Notes: generated by a model not told the origin, from the letters alone. Shown: positions 1 to 8,906, numbered from the stretch's first letter. The stretch is 64,000 nt of DNA from Rhodobacteraceae bacterium M382 (GCA_025141015.1 CP081098.1:3354501-3418500), one strand, 5' to 3'. Numbers and translations: made by a program.

Positions 1-1368
1 ATCTATGGTCTGGTCAAACCCGACAGCGGCGTGATGGAGCTGCGCGGGCAACCCTATGCCCCCGCCGAACCCCGCCAGGCCCGTGCCGACGGCATCGCCA
101 TGGTGTTCCAGCATTTTTCGCTGTTCGACGCGCTGAACGTGGCCGAAAACATCGCGTTGGGGATGGAGAACCCACCCCATATGCGCGATCTTGCCGCCCG
201 GATCCGCGAAGTGTCGGAAACCTATGGGCTGCCGCTGGACCCGTTTCGCACGGTGGGTGACCTGTCTGCCGGTGAACGCCAGCGGGTGGAAATCATTCGC
301 TGTCTGCTCCAGGATCCCAAACTGTTGATCATGGACGAACCGACATCCGTGTTGACCCCACAAGAGGTCGACATCCTGTTCCAGACCTTGCAGAAACTGC
401 GCTCCGAAGGCACCTCGATCCTGTATATCAGCCACAAGCTGGAGGAGATCCGCACCCTGTGTGACCACGCCACCATTTTGCGACTGGGCAAGAATGTGGG
501 CGAATGCACCCCGTCGGAAACCTCGGCCCGGGACATGGCCGAGCTGATGGTGGGCACGGCATTGCAGACCCCGGAACGGGGCGGGCGTGACTTTGGCGAC
601 GTGGCCATGGATATTTCTGGTCTGTCGGTTCCCTCACCTTCGGCCTTTGGCACTGCGCTGAAGAACGTGCATATGACAGTGCGCAAGGGCGAAATTCTGG
701 GCATTGGTGGCGTGGCTGGCAATGGGCAGGATGAATTGCTGATGGTGCTGTCGGGCGAAACCCTGACAGAGGCCGACGCGGTCAAGCTGCACGGCGGTCC
801 CATCGGGCGAACGGGGCCAACCGAACGGCGCAAGCTGGGTGTGCTGGCTGCTCCCGAAGAACGTCTGGGCCATGCGGCCGCGCCGGATATGAGCCTGACA
901 GAAAATGCGATGCTGACCGGATCGGTGCGCGAAAATCTGGAGACCAACGGGTTCCTGAATTGGGCTGCGGCACAGGTGTTCGCAGAAAAAATCATCGCCG
1001 ATTTTGACGTCCGCACCCCTGGCCCCGCCAATTCGGCGCGGTCGCTGTCGGGCGGCAATCTGCAGAAATTCGTGATTGGTCGCGAAGTGTTGCAGCGTCC
1101 CGAAGTGCTGATCGTAAACCAGCCGACCTGGGGCGTTGACGCCTCTGCCGCAGCGTCGATCCGGCAGTCGCTTCTGGATTTGGCCGCCAAGGGCTGTGCC
1201 GTCATCTGTATCAGCCAGGATCTGGACGAACTGATGGAAATCGCCGACAGCTTTGCCGCGCTGAACGAAGGCCGCCTGAGCGCTCCGCGTTCGACCACCG
1301 GACTGACCGTCGATGAAATCGGTCTGATGATGGGTGGTGCGCACGGCATGGAGGTGGCCCATGTCTAA
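1..1368 (+). CDS. BMP-type (purine/nucleoside) ABC importer, ATP-binding protein, 5'-truncated by window edge
   Basis: The reading frame is open from base 1, so the true start lies upstream; 455 residues are visible. It has two fused ABC domains, as in sugar and nucleoside importers. The first domain carries a signature LSAGE near visible residue 90 and a Walker B LLIMDEP near 110. The second has a Walker A-like GGVAGNGQDE near 237, signature LSGGNLQ near 353 and a degenerate Walker B (LIVNQP). Loss of the acidic residues in the second domain is normal for this family. Two permeases and a BMP-family binding protein follow, so the system is an importer of the YufN-Q/BmpA-NupA type. Purine nucleosides are the usual substrates; substrate here is inferred. 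Confidence 0.93.
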   Translation: MYGLVKPDSGVMELRGQPYAPAEPRQARADGIAMVFQHFSLFDALNVAENIALGMENPPHMRDLAARIREVSETYGLPLDPFRTVGDLSAGERQRVEIIRCLLQDPKLLIMDEPTSVLTPQEVDILFQTLQKLRSEGTSILYISHKLEEIRTLCDHATILRLGKNVGECTPSETSARDMAELMVGTALQTPERGGRDFGDVAMDISGLSVPSPSAFGTALKNVHMTVRKGEILGIGGVAGNGQDELLMVLSGETLTEADAVKLHGGPIGRTGPTERRKLGVLAAPEERLGHAAAPDMSLTENAMLTGSVRENLETNGFLNWAAAQVFAEKIIADFDVRTPGPANSARSLSGGNLQKFVIGREVLQRPEVLIVNQPTWGVDASAAASIRQSLLDLAAKGCAVICISQDLDELMEIADSFAALNEGRLSAPRSTTGLTVDEIGLMMGGAHGMEVAHV

Positions 1369-1491
1369 GAGCCGCTAAGGAAAAGATTCCGACACTGGTC
1401 AAGATACGGTCTGAGCGACCGCCTGATCAACCAAAGTGTCAACCAAATACGGGCCACGGGCCCGAACAAGAAAAACGACAGGGGTAACATT

Positions 1492-2574
1492 ATGATCGTT
1501 TTGGAAAAACGACCGCAGCCTTCGCGGGCCTGGTCGATGGCAACGCCCTTGGTGGCGGTGCTGGCGACCATGATCATGGGCGGAATTCTATTTGCCGTAC
1601 TGGGAAAGAACCCGGTCGAGGCGATCCGCACCATTTTCTGGGAACCGCTATTTGGCGAGTTCGCCTTTTATTATCGTCCGCAACTGCTGGTCAAAGGCGC
1701 GCCACTGATCCTGATTGCTATTGGGCTGTCCCTGGGCTTTCGCGCCGGGATCTGGAACATTGGTGCCGAAGGGCAATACATCATGGGCGCCATCTGTGGC
1801 GCCGGGGCTGGTCTGGCGTTCTATCCGCTCGAAGCGTTTTACATCTTTCCGATCATGGTGATTGCAGGCGCTTTGGGGGGCTGGATCTGGGCCATGATCC
1901 CGGCCTTTCTCAAGGTGCGGTTCGGCACCAACGAAATCCTGGTGTCGCTGATGCTGGTCTATGTGGCGGAACAGATGCTCGCGTCCGTGTCGCTGGGCCT
2001 GCTCAAGAACCCCGAAGGGTTCGGTTTTCCCGGCTCGCGCAATCTGCAATCCTGGGACAGTGCGCATAACGCAGAACTCATCGCGGGTTCCGGCATGCAT
2101 TGGGGCGTGGTCACGGCCTTTATCGCGGTGATTTTTGCCTATGTGCTGCTCAACCGTCACATGCTGGGCTTTCACATCCGCCTGACCGGCGAAGCGCCCC
2201 GTGCCGCCAAATTCGCAGGTGTCAAACCCGCCCGGCTGATCCTGTTCTGTCTGGGCATGTCGGGTGCCTTGGCCGGTCTGGCCGGTATGTTCGAAGTCGC
2301 GGGCCCGTCGGGTCAGATATCCATCGACTTTAACGTCGGGTATGGCTTTACCGCGATCATCGTGGCCTTTCTGGGTCGCCTGCATCCCGTCGGAATCCTG
2401 CTGGCCGGTTTGCTGATGGCGCTGACCTATATCGGCGGTGAAATCGCCCAGGGCAGCCTCGGCCTGCCTGCGGCTGCGATCCAGGTGTTCCAGGGGATGC
2501 TGTTGTTCTTTCTGCTGGCGCTGGACCTGCTGACAAATTTCCGCATCGCTATTCGCAAAACTGAGGTGGCCTGA
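1492..2574 (+). CDS. BMP-type ABC transporter permease (first subunit)
   Basis: A 360-residue, very hydrophobic protein of the BPD_transp_2 permease family (YufP-like). A short cytosolic N-terminus is followed by about eight to ten membrane spans. The loop EAPRAAKFAGVKPARL, in the C-terminal half, is the usual site contacting the ATPase in this family. The start has AGGGG 7 nt upstream. The gene follows the ATPase after 123 bp and ends 1 bp before the second permease, so the two permeases are cotranscribed and probably form a heterodimer in the inner membrane. Confidence 0.93.
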   Translation: MIVLEKRPQPSRAWSMATPLVAVLATMIMGGILFAVLGKNPVEAIRTIFWEPLFGEFAFYYRPQLLVKGAPLILIAIGLSLGFRAGIWNIGAEGQYIMGAICGAGAGLAFYPLEAFYIFPIMVIAGALGGWIWAMIPAFLKVRFGTNEILVSLMLVYVAEQMLASVSLGLLKNPEGFGFPGSRNLQSWDSAHNAELIAGSGMHWGVVTAFIAVIFAYVLLNRHMLGFHIRLTGEAPRAAKFAGVKPARLILFCLGMSGALAGLAGMFEVAGPSGQISIDFNVGYGFTAIIVAFLGRLHPVGILLAGLLMALTYIGGEIAQGSLGLPAAAIQVFQGMLLFFLLALDLLTNFRIAIRKTEVA

Positions 2575-2575
2575 T

Positions 2576-3496
2576 ATGGATCTGAGTGCAATTAATCCCG
2601 TCCTGCTCATTGCCTCGCTTATGGTGGCTGCAACCCCGATCCTGTTGGCCGCAATTGGCGAACTGGTGGTGGAAAAAGCAGGTGTTCTGAACCTCGGTGT
2701 CGAGGGCATGATGATTGTCGGTGCCATCGCGGGCTTTGCCATCACGGTGGAAAGCGGTTCGCCTTTCCTAGGGTTTATCGCCGCCGCCATTGCCGGCGCG
2801 CTGCTGTCGCTGCTGTTCGTGGTGTTGACCCAGGTGGCGCAGGCCAACCAGGTGGCATCCGGTCTGGCGCTGACCCTGTTCGGTCTGGGCCTCAGCGCCC
2901 TGATGGGCCAGGGGTACGTCGGCATCAAACCGCCCGCGACGCCGAAATTGGAGATCCCGCTGCTCAGCGATATTCCGGTGCTAGGACCGATCCTGTTCAA
3001 CCACGATCTGGTGCTGTACCTGGGCATCGCCCTGACGGCAGCGGTCTGGGCTGCGCTGAAATACACCCGCATGGGCCTGATCCTGCGCGCGGTGGGTGAA
3101 AACCACGATGCGGCCCACGCATTGGGGTACAAGGTGATCCGCATCCGCATCATGGCGATCATGTTTGGCGGTGCCTGTGCCGGTCTGGGTGGCGCATACA
3201 TCAGCCTGATCCGGGTGCCGCAGTGGACCGAAGGCATGACCGCCGGTGTCGGCTGGATTGCCCTGGCGCTGGTGGTGTTTGCCAGTTGGAAACCATGGCG
3301 TGCGCTTTTGGGTGCCTATCTGTTTGGCGGCGTTACGGTAATTCAGCTGAATCTACAGGCCGCAGGCGTTGCCATTCCGGTGGAGTATCTGGCAATGTCA
3401 CCCTACCTGATCACGATTATCGTGCTGGTCATTCTTTCCGCGGACAAAAGCAGCGCGCCTGCCGCGCTTGGCCGCAACTTCCACGCCTCCCGATAG
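2576..3496 (+). CDS. BMP-type ABC transporter permease (second subunit)
   Basis: A 306-residue BPD_transp_2 family permease (YufQ-like) with roughly eight membrane spans. Typical family sequence is visible at the N-terminus (VVEKAGVLNLGVEGMM) and in the cytoplasmic loop around NHDAAHALGYKV. It starts 1 bp after the upstream permease stop, which implies translational coupling and a heterodimeric channel. Its neighbours are the ATPase, the first permease and the binding protein, giving a complete importer. Confidence 0.93.
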   Translation: MDLSAINPVLLIASLMVAATPILLAAIGELVVEKAGVLNLGVEGMMIVGAIAGFAITVESGSPFLGFIAAAIAGALLSLLFVVLTQVAQANQVASGLALTLFGLGLSALMGQGYVGIKPPATPKLEIPLLSDIPVLGPILFNHDLVLYLGIALTAAVWAALKYTRMGLILRAVGENHDAAHALGYKVIRIRIMAIMFGGACAGLGGAYISLIRVPQWTEGMTAGVGWIALALVVFASWKPWRALLGAYLFGGVTVIQLNLQAAGVAIPVEYLAMSPYLITIIVLVILSADKSSAPAALGRNFHASR

Positions 3497-3592
3497 CAGA
3501 GAGGCCAACCAACCGGCCTCCCGCATCTGCTGCGGGGGGTCTGATCCATGAACTGAACCTGATCCTAAAGAACAAAAATGGGGAGATCTTTG

Positions 3593-4678
3593 ATGAAACT
3601 GACCAAACTGTTTACCGGCGCCGCCGTTGCGCTGGGTCTGGCCACCGGCCTAAGCACCGCAGCCATGGCGATGGACAAAACCAAAGTGGGCTTTGTGTAT
3701 GTCGGGCCTGTCGGCGACGGCGGCTGGACCTATGAACACAACAAGGGCCGTCTGGCTGTTGAGGCGGAATTCGGTGACAAGGTCGAAACCGTATTCGTTG
3801 AATCCGTGCCCGAAGGTCCCGACGCAGAACGCGTGATGACCCAGATGGCGCTGCAGGGTGCCGACCTTATCTTTACCACGTCGTTTGGCTATATGGATCC
3901 CACGATCAACGTGGCCAAGAAGTTCCCAAAGGTGAAATTCGAACACGCCACCGGCTATAAGCAGGCCGAAAACGTATCGGTCTATTCCGCCCGTTTCTAT
4001 GAAGGGCGCGCCGTACAGGGCACCATCGCCGGTCACATGACCAAATCCAACATCATCGGCTATATCGGCTCTTATCCGATCCCCGAAGTGATCCGCGGCA
4101 TCAATTCGGCCTATATCCACGCCCAAAAGGTCAACCCCGATGTCGAGTTCAAGATCATCTGGGCCTATACTTGGTTTGACCCGGCCAAAGAGGCCGACGC
4201 CGCCAAGGTGCTGATCGAACAGGGCGCCGACGTGATCCTGCAGCACACCGATTCCACCGCGCCCCAGGCCGCCGCACAGGCCGCAGGCAACGTGATCACC
4301 TTTGGTCAGGCATCGGACATGAGCGAATACGGCCCAATGCCGCGCGTCAGCTCGATCATTGATGACTGGGCCCCCTATTACATCGCCCGCACCCAGGCGG
4401 TCATGGACGGTACATGGACATCTGTGAACACCTGGGACGGCATCGGTGCCGGCATGGTTGGCATCGGCGAGATCTCCGATGCGGTTCCTGCCGACGTCAA
4501 AGCAACCGCTCTGGCCCTGAAAGACGCTCTGGCGGATGGCTCTTACCACGCCTTCACCGGACCGCTGAAAAAGCAGGACGGCAGCGATTGGTTGGCAGAG
4601 GGTGAAACCGCAGACGACGGCACCCTGGCCGGCATGAATTTCTATGTCGAAGGTCTGGAAGGCGATATCCCGCAGTAA
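3593..4678 (+). CDS. BMP family ABC transporter substrate-binding protein
   Basis: A 361-residue periplasmic binding protein. The start at 3593 is preferred over an in-frame ATG at 3578 because GGGAGA lies 6-11 nt upstream and the protein then opens with a clean Sec signal peptide (MKLTKLF..., cleavage after AMA). There is no lipobox, as is common in proteobacterial members. The mature part (KVGFVYVGPVGDGGWTYEH) matches the BMP/PF02608 family of purine-nucleoside binding proteins. The gene is last in the importer operon and is followed by a strong terminator. The exact ligand cannot be read from the sequence. Confidence 0.93.
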   Translation: MKLTKLFTGAAVALGLATGLSTAAMAMDKTKVGFVYVGPVGDGGWTYEHNKGRLAVEAEFGDKVETVFVESVPEGPDAERVMTQMALQGADLIFTTSFGYMDPTINVAKKFPKVKFEHATGYKQAENVSVYSARFYEGRAVQGTIAGHMTKSNIIGYIGSYPIPEVIRGINSAYIHAQKVNPDVEFKIIWAYTWFDPAKEADAAKVLIEQGADVILQHTDSTAPQAAAQAAGNVITFGQASDMSEYGPMPRVSSIIDDWAPYYIARTQAVMDGTWTSVNTWDGIGAGMVGIGEISDAVPADVKATALALKDALADGSYHAFTGPLKKQDGSDWLAEGETADDGTLAGMNFYVEGLEGDIPQ

Positions 4679-4700
4679 GGTATTTCGACTGAATGATTTG

Positions 4701-4730
4701 GGGCCTGCCGTTTGGCGGGCCCTTTTTCTT
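4701..4730 (+). terminator. Rho-independent terminator of the BMP importer operon
   Basis: GGGCCTGCC (4701-4709) pairs with GGCGGGCCC (4714-4722), with one G-U pair and a four-base loop, followed by CTTTTTCTT-type T-rich sequence. It lies 23 bp after the binding-protein stop. Confidence 0.85.
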
Positions 4731-4907
4731 TGTTCGAACTAGCATCAGCCTGCCGCCCGATGCCCGAACGCCTTTCTCCCATCGGACCCGGCCAGCAACG
4801 ACATTTGCGCTTTTCCTCATTTTGGGGACATGTCATGGTCGCGGTTCACGAGAACGTCCCCCGTCGCGGGAGGCCGGAAACGGATTGAACTGAAATGGGA
4901 ATTTGAC

Positions 4908-5984
4908 ATGACAAGTTTCATTGTCATCGGCGGCGGCATCGCCGGAGTGAGTGCCGCAGCGCGCCTGTCTGAACACGCACAAGTGGTTGTTCTGGAACAG
5001 GAAGACGCGCTGGCCTATCACGCATCAGGCCGATCGGCCGCCATGTTCGAAGAGAATTACGGTGCCCCTTCGACGCTGGCCCTGAACCGGGCCAGCGCCG
5101 AGTATCACCACACCAACAATGGCGGCTATCTGACACCGCGTGGGTTGCTGCTGATCGCAGGGGAACAGGATCTTGCCCAGTTCAATGCAGACATCGACAC
5201 CCTGCATCTGGCCCGGATATCCATAGACGAAGCCCGTGACATGGTGCCGATCCTCAACCCGAAAACCGTCACCCTGGCGGCCCGTCACGACGCTGCGCTG
5301 GACCTGGATACCGACCGCATGGTGCAGGATTTTGCCCGTGTGGTGCGCGCCAATGGCGGGCAGATCCTGACCCGCAAGCCGGTCAGCGCAATACAGCGCA
5401 CGGACACCGGATGGCGGGTTGATGCCTCTGGCGACGTGTTCGAAGCCGACATGCTGATCAACGCCGCTGGCCCTTGGGCAGATGTGGTTGCGGACCTGGC
5501 GGGGATACGTCCGATCGGTATCACCCCGCTGCGCCGGTCCATGGCCCGCCTGCCCGCGCCCGGCGGTCATGACCTGCGTCATTGGCCCATGCTGATGGGT
5601 GTTGGTGAAACATGGTATGCCAAACCAGACGCGGGAAAGCTGCTGGTCTCCCCCGCCGAAGAAGACCTCGTCCCCCCCCACGACGCCTATGCCGATGACA
5701 TGGTTCTGGCCGAAGGGCTGGCCCGGTATGAACAGATGGTGACCGAACCCGTGACCCGCGTCGAAACAAATTGGGCCGGTTTGCGCAGCTTTGCGCCTGA
5801 CCGTGCGCTGGTCTTGGGCCCCGATCCGGACAATTCCGGCTTTGTCTGGTGCGCCGGTCAGGGCGGGTACGGATTTCAAACGGCCCCGGCCGGATCGCAA
5901 TTGGTTGCGGATCTGGCATTGGGCCGCCCCACATCGCTGCCCGCCGACGTTATATCCATGCTCAGTCCTCGGAGGTTCCGCTGA
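4908..5984 (+). CDS. FAD-dependent oxidoreductase, DAO/DadA-like
   Basis: A 358-residue flavoprotein of the D-amino-acid oxidase (DAO) fold. The N-terminal Rossmann motif VIGGGIAGVSAAARL sits at residues 5-19, followed by the acidic residue binding the ribose (VVVLEQ). The C-terminal GQGGYGFQTAP is the second FAD contact typical of the glycine-oxidase/DadA group. The start at 4908 gives the motif at the expected distance from the N-terminus; an upstream in-frame ATG at 4830 would add 26 unrelated residues. The substrate is probably an amino acid or N-methylated amine, but this is inferred from family only. The stop overlaps the start of the methyltransferase gene. Confidence 0.88.
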   Translation: MTSFIVIGGGIAGVSAAARLSEHAQVVVLEQEDALAYHASGRSAAMFEENYGAPSTLALNRASAEYHHTNNGGYLTPRGLLLIAGEQDLAQFNADIDTLHLARISIDEARDMVPILNPKTVTLAARHDAALDLDTDRMVQDFARVVRANGGQILTRKPVSAIQRTDTGWRVDASGDVFEADMLINAAGPWADVVADLAGIRPIGITPLRRSMARLPAPGGHDLRHWPMLMGVGETWYAKPDAGKLLVSPAEEDLVPPHDAYADDMVLAEGLARYEQMVTEPVTRVETNWAGLRSFAPDRALVLGPDPDNSGFVWCAGQGGYGFQTAPAGSQLVADLALGRPTSLPADVISMLSPRRFR

Positions 5985-6640
5985 TGCCCCGCAGATCGGT
6001 TCCCACCTCCGCTTCGGTGGCACAAACGCAAGGCGACAAGATGATCGCGCCATCAGCCAGTCGAAATCGCACTGCAATCTGCGATCTGCTTGTTCAGATT
6101 GCCCCACCTGAGGGACTGGCCTTGGAACTGGCCAGTGGCACGGGACAGCATGTGGCGCTGTTTGCACAGCGTCTGCCCGGCCTCCGCTGGCAACCCACCG
6201 AGATCGACACCGCCCGACATCCCTCCATTCTGGCCCATGTCACTGACGCTGGTGTCTCCAATGTTCTGGAACCGGTGGCGGTGGATGCGACAGCCCCTGG
6301 ATGGGGGCACCAGCACTCTGGCCAATCGTTGATCGTTGTGATCAACCTGCTGCATCTGATTGCCGAATCCGAAGTCCAGACCCTGATCCACGAAGCCGCC
6401 CAAGCGTTGGCACCAGGGGGGCGGTTTGTCATTTATGGCCCCTTCCGTCAGGGCGGAGAATTGATCAGCGACGCGGACCGCGCCTTTGACGCGAGCCTCA
6501 CCGCGCATGATCCCGCGATTGGGTACAAGGATGACTTTGACACGATGGATTGGGTGCAGGATGCCGGTCTCGAGATGTCGCAGATCATCGAAATGCCAGC
6601 CAATAATCTTGCCCTGATCGCAGAAAAACCCGTGTTCTGA
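5984..6640 (+). CDS. DUF938 family SAM-dependent methyltransferase
   Basis: A 218-residue class I methyltransferase of the DUF938 type. The SAM-binding motif LELASGTGQHVALFA is near residue 42, followed by PTEID for the ribose contact and a GGRFVIYGPF strand in the C-terminal half. The start at 5984 shares one base with the preceding stop (TGATG) and has GGAGG 8-13 nt upstream, which fixes it against longer in-frame starts. Translational coupling to the FAD oxidoreductase suggests a shared role. The methyl acceptor is unknown. Confidence 0.88.
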   Translation: MPRRSVPTSASVAQTQGDKMIAPSASRNRTAICDLLVQIAPPEGLALELASGTGQHVALFAQRLPGLRWQPTEIDTARHPSILAHVTDAGVSNVLEPVAVDATAPGWGHQHSGQSLIVVINLLHLIAESEVQTLIHEAAQALAPGGRFVIYGPFRQGGELISDADRAFDASLTAHDPAIGYKDDFDTMDWVQDAGLEMSQIIEMPANNLALIAEKPVF

Positions 6641-6650
6641 TCTGAATCAA
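6637..6650. promoter_or_regulatory. Candidate FNR/FnrL-type box
   Basis: CTGATCTGAATCAA matches TTGAT-N4-ATCAA at nine of ten positions. It overlaps the methyltransferase stop codon and lies 65 bp upstream of the AhpD-like gene start, a plausible activator position. Function is inferred only from the match. Confidence 0.35.
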
Positions 6651-6714
6651 AGTGAACCAGACACCCGCTCCATACACATTCCCAAAACAAGATGTTATTG
6701 GAAGGATCTGCAAC

Positions 6715-7050
6715 ATGACATGGCAGGCGAAATTGAACGACACCCGCAAGGGGCTCAGAAACCTGAATGGTGCCATCCCGGAAACCGCGCAGGCCTTTGG
6801 CGGTTTGGGCAAAGCCGTCAAAACAGGGGGTGTGCTTGATTTCAAAACCAAGGAATTCGTGGCGCTGGGAATTGCTGTCGCAGATCGGTGTGAGCCGTGC
6901 ATCTCGCTGCACATTGAAGCCCTGGTCAAATCCGGTGCCACCCGCGCCGAAGTGGCGGATGTCCTGGGCATGTGCATCCAGATGGGCGGAGGCCCTGCCA
7001 TGATGTATGCAGCCAAGGCGCTGGAATGCTTTGACGAGCTGAACGCCTGA
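6715..7050 (+). CDS. Carboxymuconolactone decarboxylase/AhpD-like protein
   Basis: A 111-residue small helical protein of the CMD/AhpD family. The redox motif CEPCISLH (CxxCxxxH) is visible near residues 60-67 and points to a peroxidase-type thiol activity rather than decarboxylation. The start at 6715 (MTWQAKL) has GGAAGGA 8-14 nt upstream; a longer in-frame ATG at 6652 has no such site. It may be a separate transcription unit, with an FNR-like box at 6637-6650. The partner reductant is unknown. Confidence 0.88.
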   Translation: MTWQAKLNDTRKGLRNLNGAIPETAQAFGGLGKAVKTGGVLDFKTKEFVALGIAVADRCEPCISLHIEALVKSGATRAEVADVLGMCIQMGGGPAMMYAAKALECFDELNA

Positions 7051-7098
7051 CCAAGCCAGACAGAGGCAGCAAACGACCTTATTGTTCACCCTGCAACA

Positions 7099-7149
7099 GG
7101 CAAGATTTTTATCTAAAAATCTTGCCAAGAAAATTCCCAATTTTCTTGG
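7099..7149. terminator. Two overlapping perfect stem-loops between convergent genes
   Basis: Stem one pairs 7099-7111 with 7114-7126 (GGCAAGATTTTTA and its complement). Stem two pairs 7125-7135 with 7139-7149 (CCAAGAAAATT, loop CCC). They share two bases, so only one can be fully formed. T-runs on both strands make this a plausible bidirectional terminator. Confidence 0.6.
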
Positions 7150-7170
7150 ATTCTTGGCTGACCGAAGCCG

Positions 7171-8040
7171 TCAGATTCGTGATCCGTTGCCTTTGGCGGG
7201 CCGGATCTGGCGCAGCCCCCGCATGACTTCCTGAATCGATGTCAGGTTTGGGTTCTCCGTCAGGTACAAAGCTTTGCAACTGAGCGACATCCGCTCTGCT
7301 CCCGTTACCTTGTGCAATCGCCCGCTTGCCAGGTGTTCGTCAATCATTGTCTCGGGAAAGAAGCCCATCCCTCCCCGTTTCAGCAAATAGCGCAGCCCCA
7401 TCAACGCATTCCCCAACACGATATGCTGCTGGGACCGACCAGGCAATACGACCTGCAGTTGGGCATCATACTCGGGACCAAACTCGAGATTGATAAACAG
7501 CGGCAGGTCGCCAACACGCAGGTCCACCGGCCGATCGGCCACCAGATACAGTGTTTCGGGCGGGAATTCCTCGACGCCAAGGCGGGTGCCGGGCGGGGTT
7601 TCGTTGACGATGGCGATATCCAGCAATTGTTGCTCTACAGCCTGCCCCATGTTCAACGCGTGATCATAATTGATCACAAAAGGCACCTTGCCCTGATCCT
7701 GTTCCAGCCAAACCGCCACATCCACCAGCAACGGATCCCAGATCGACAATTGCGAGCCCAACCGCAGCGACACGCGCCCGCGCATGGCACCGGACAGATC
7801 CGCCCGGACCAGATCCCAGGTGCGCAACATTTGTTCGGCATAGGGCCGAAATTGGCGCCCTGCCGAGCTGAGCCGCGTTCCCCCGGGTCCGCGTTCAAAC
7901 AGCTTGGCCTCCACCCCTGCTTCCAGACTTTTGATCCGGGCGCTCACCGCCGTTTGCGTGATGTTCAATTCGCCGGCAGCAGCATGGAAGCTGCCAGTTT
8001 GAACAATGGTGAGAAAGGTCTTGAGCGCGTTGATCTGCAT
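7171..8040 (-). CDS. LysR-family transcriptional regulator
   Basis: A 289-residue LysR regulator. The N-terminal winged helix reads MQINALKTFLTIVQTGSF, followed by the recognition helix ITQTAVSARIKSLE and a linker. The rest is the effector-binding domain (from about residue 90). The start at 8040 is set by this canonical N-terminus; an extension to 8187 would add sequence unlike the family and run into the neighbour. It is transcribed divergently from the HD-domain gene, and a perfect palindrome lies 22 bp upstream of its start. It therefore probably regulates itself and that neighbour. Confidence 0.92.
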   Translation of the reverse strand: MQINALKTFLTIVQTGSFHAAAGELNITQTAVSARIKSLEAGVEAKLFERGPGGTRLSSAGRQFRPYAEQMLRTWDLVRADLSGAMRGRVSLRLGSQLSIWDPLLVDVAVWLEQDQGKVPFVINYDHALNMGQAVEQQLLDIAIVNETPPGTRLGVEEFPPETLYLVADRPVDLRVGDLPLFINLEFGPEYDAQLQVVLPGRSQQHIVLGNALMGLRYLLKRGGMGFFPETMIDEHLASGRLHKVTGAERMSLSCKALYLTENPNLTSIQEVMRGLRQIRPAKGNGSRI

Positions 8041-8061
8041 CTGATACAATTTAATGATCAG

Positions 8062-8076
8062 ATTGATAAAATCAAT
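8062..8076. promoter_or_regulatory. Probable LysR operator in the divergent intergenic region
   Basis: ATTGATAAAATCAAT is a perfect 15-bp palindrome with the T-N11-A form expected for LysR regulators. It lies between the lysR-type start (8040) and the HD-domain gene start (8139), where such operators normally sit. Confidence 0.6.
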
Positions 8077-8138
8077 TCGTTTTCCTGCTCGACCAATAGA
8101 CCCTAGAGTGAGCCTCAATTCAAACAGAGGACGCGCAC

Positions 8139-8735
8139 ATGTTGGACAAAAGCCACAAGCCCACCTGGACCAGTTTCGAGAACGCAACCGAAGCGGATTG
8201 GCACGCCGTCATGGCCTATGAGGATGCTTATAACGCAGCCCTGCCCGACCGCATTCTGGACGCCATCCGGTCCCTGGACGAAGACTGGACCCCCTATCCG
8301 GTCAACCGGTTCCAGCACTGCCTGCAGGCCGCGACCCGTGCGCATGCGGACGGAGCGGATGACGAAATCATCGTTGCCGCGCTGGTGCATGATGTCGGTG
8401 ACATCCTGTCGCCCTATAACCATGGCGAACTCTCCGCAGCCATGATGAAACCTTATGTGAGCGACAAAACCTATTGGATCCTCAAACATCACTGCGTGTT
8501 CCAGGGGTTTTACTACAATCACATTCTGGGGGGAGATCGTCACGCCCGCGACAAATACCGCGACAGCCCGTATTGGGAAGATTGCCGGTACTTCTGCGAA
8601 GTCTATGACCAATGCGCGTTCGACCCTGATTATCCCACCAAACCGCTCGAGTTTTTTGAGCCCATCCTGCGAAACCTTCTCTCCAAAGGGGACGGTCATA
8701 TGGAGCTGGCCGAAACCGCACAGGACCAAGCCTGA
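8139..8735 (+). CDS. HD-domain protein, possible diiron oxygenase of the PhnZ/TmpB-like type
   Basis: A 198-residue HD-domain protein. Metal-binding residues are seen as RFQHCLQAA (His), LVHDVGD (the HD pair), KHHCVFQGFYY (His) and a late Asp in CEVYDQCAFD. This arrangement resembles the mixed-valent diiron oxygenases PhnZ and TmpB that cleave 2-aminoethylphosphonate derivatives, more than nucleotide phosphohydrolases. No 2-oxoglutarate oxygenase partner (PhnY or TmpA) is adjacent. The substrate assignment is therefore open. It is divergent from a LysR gene and followed by a hairpin. Confidence 0.75.
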   Translation: MLDKSHKPTWTSFENATEADWHAVMAYEDAYNAALPDRILDAIRSLDEDWTPYPVNRFQHCLQAATRAHADGADDEIIVAALVHDVGDILSPYNHGELSAAMMKPYVSDKTYWILKHHCVFQGFYYNHILGGDRHARDKYRDSPYWEDCRYFCEVYDQCAFDPDYPTKPLEFFEPILRNLLSKGDGHMELAETAQDQA

Positions 8736-8745
8736 GGAAAAACAA

Positions 8746-8776
8746 CACCAGCCGGCGCGCAATGCGCGGGCTGGTG
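8746..8776 (+). terminator. Strong hairpin after the HD-domain gene
   Basis: CACCAGCC pairs with GGCTGGTG and encloses a second GC-rich stem (GCGC/GCGC). It starts 10 bp after the stop codon. There is no clean T-run, so it may act as an mRNA 3'-end stabiliser or weak terminator. Confidence 0.5.
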
Positions 8777-8906
8777 CTGCGGTGCCTTCACCGCCAATCG
8801 AGCGCAAAAAACCGCACATCTGCCCAACCCGTGGACAGGCATGGTTGATAAACCTGCCCCAAGAATGTGATCCTGATCCCAGTGAACGGTACCTGGAGGA
8901 TCCTGA

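Noticed and set aside
1648-3237. 529-residue open frame antisense to the importer permeases
   Set aside because: It spans two genuine permease genes and their junction and has no recognisable domain; GC-rich shadow.
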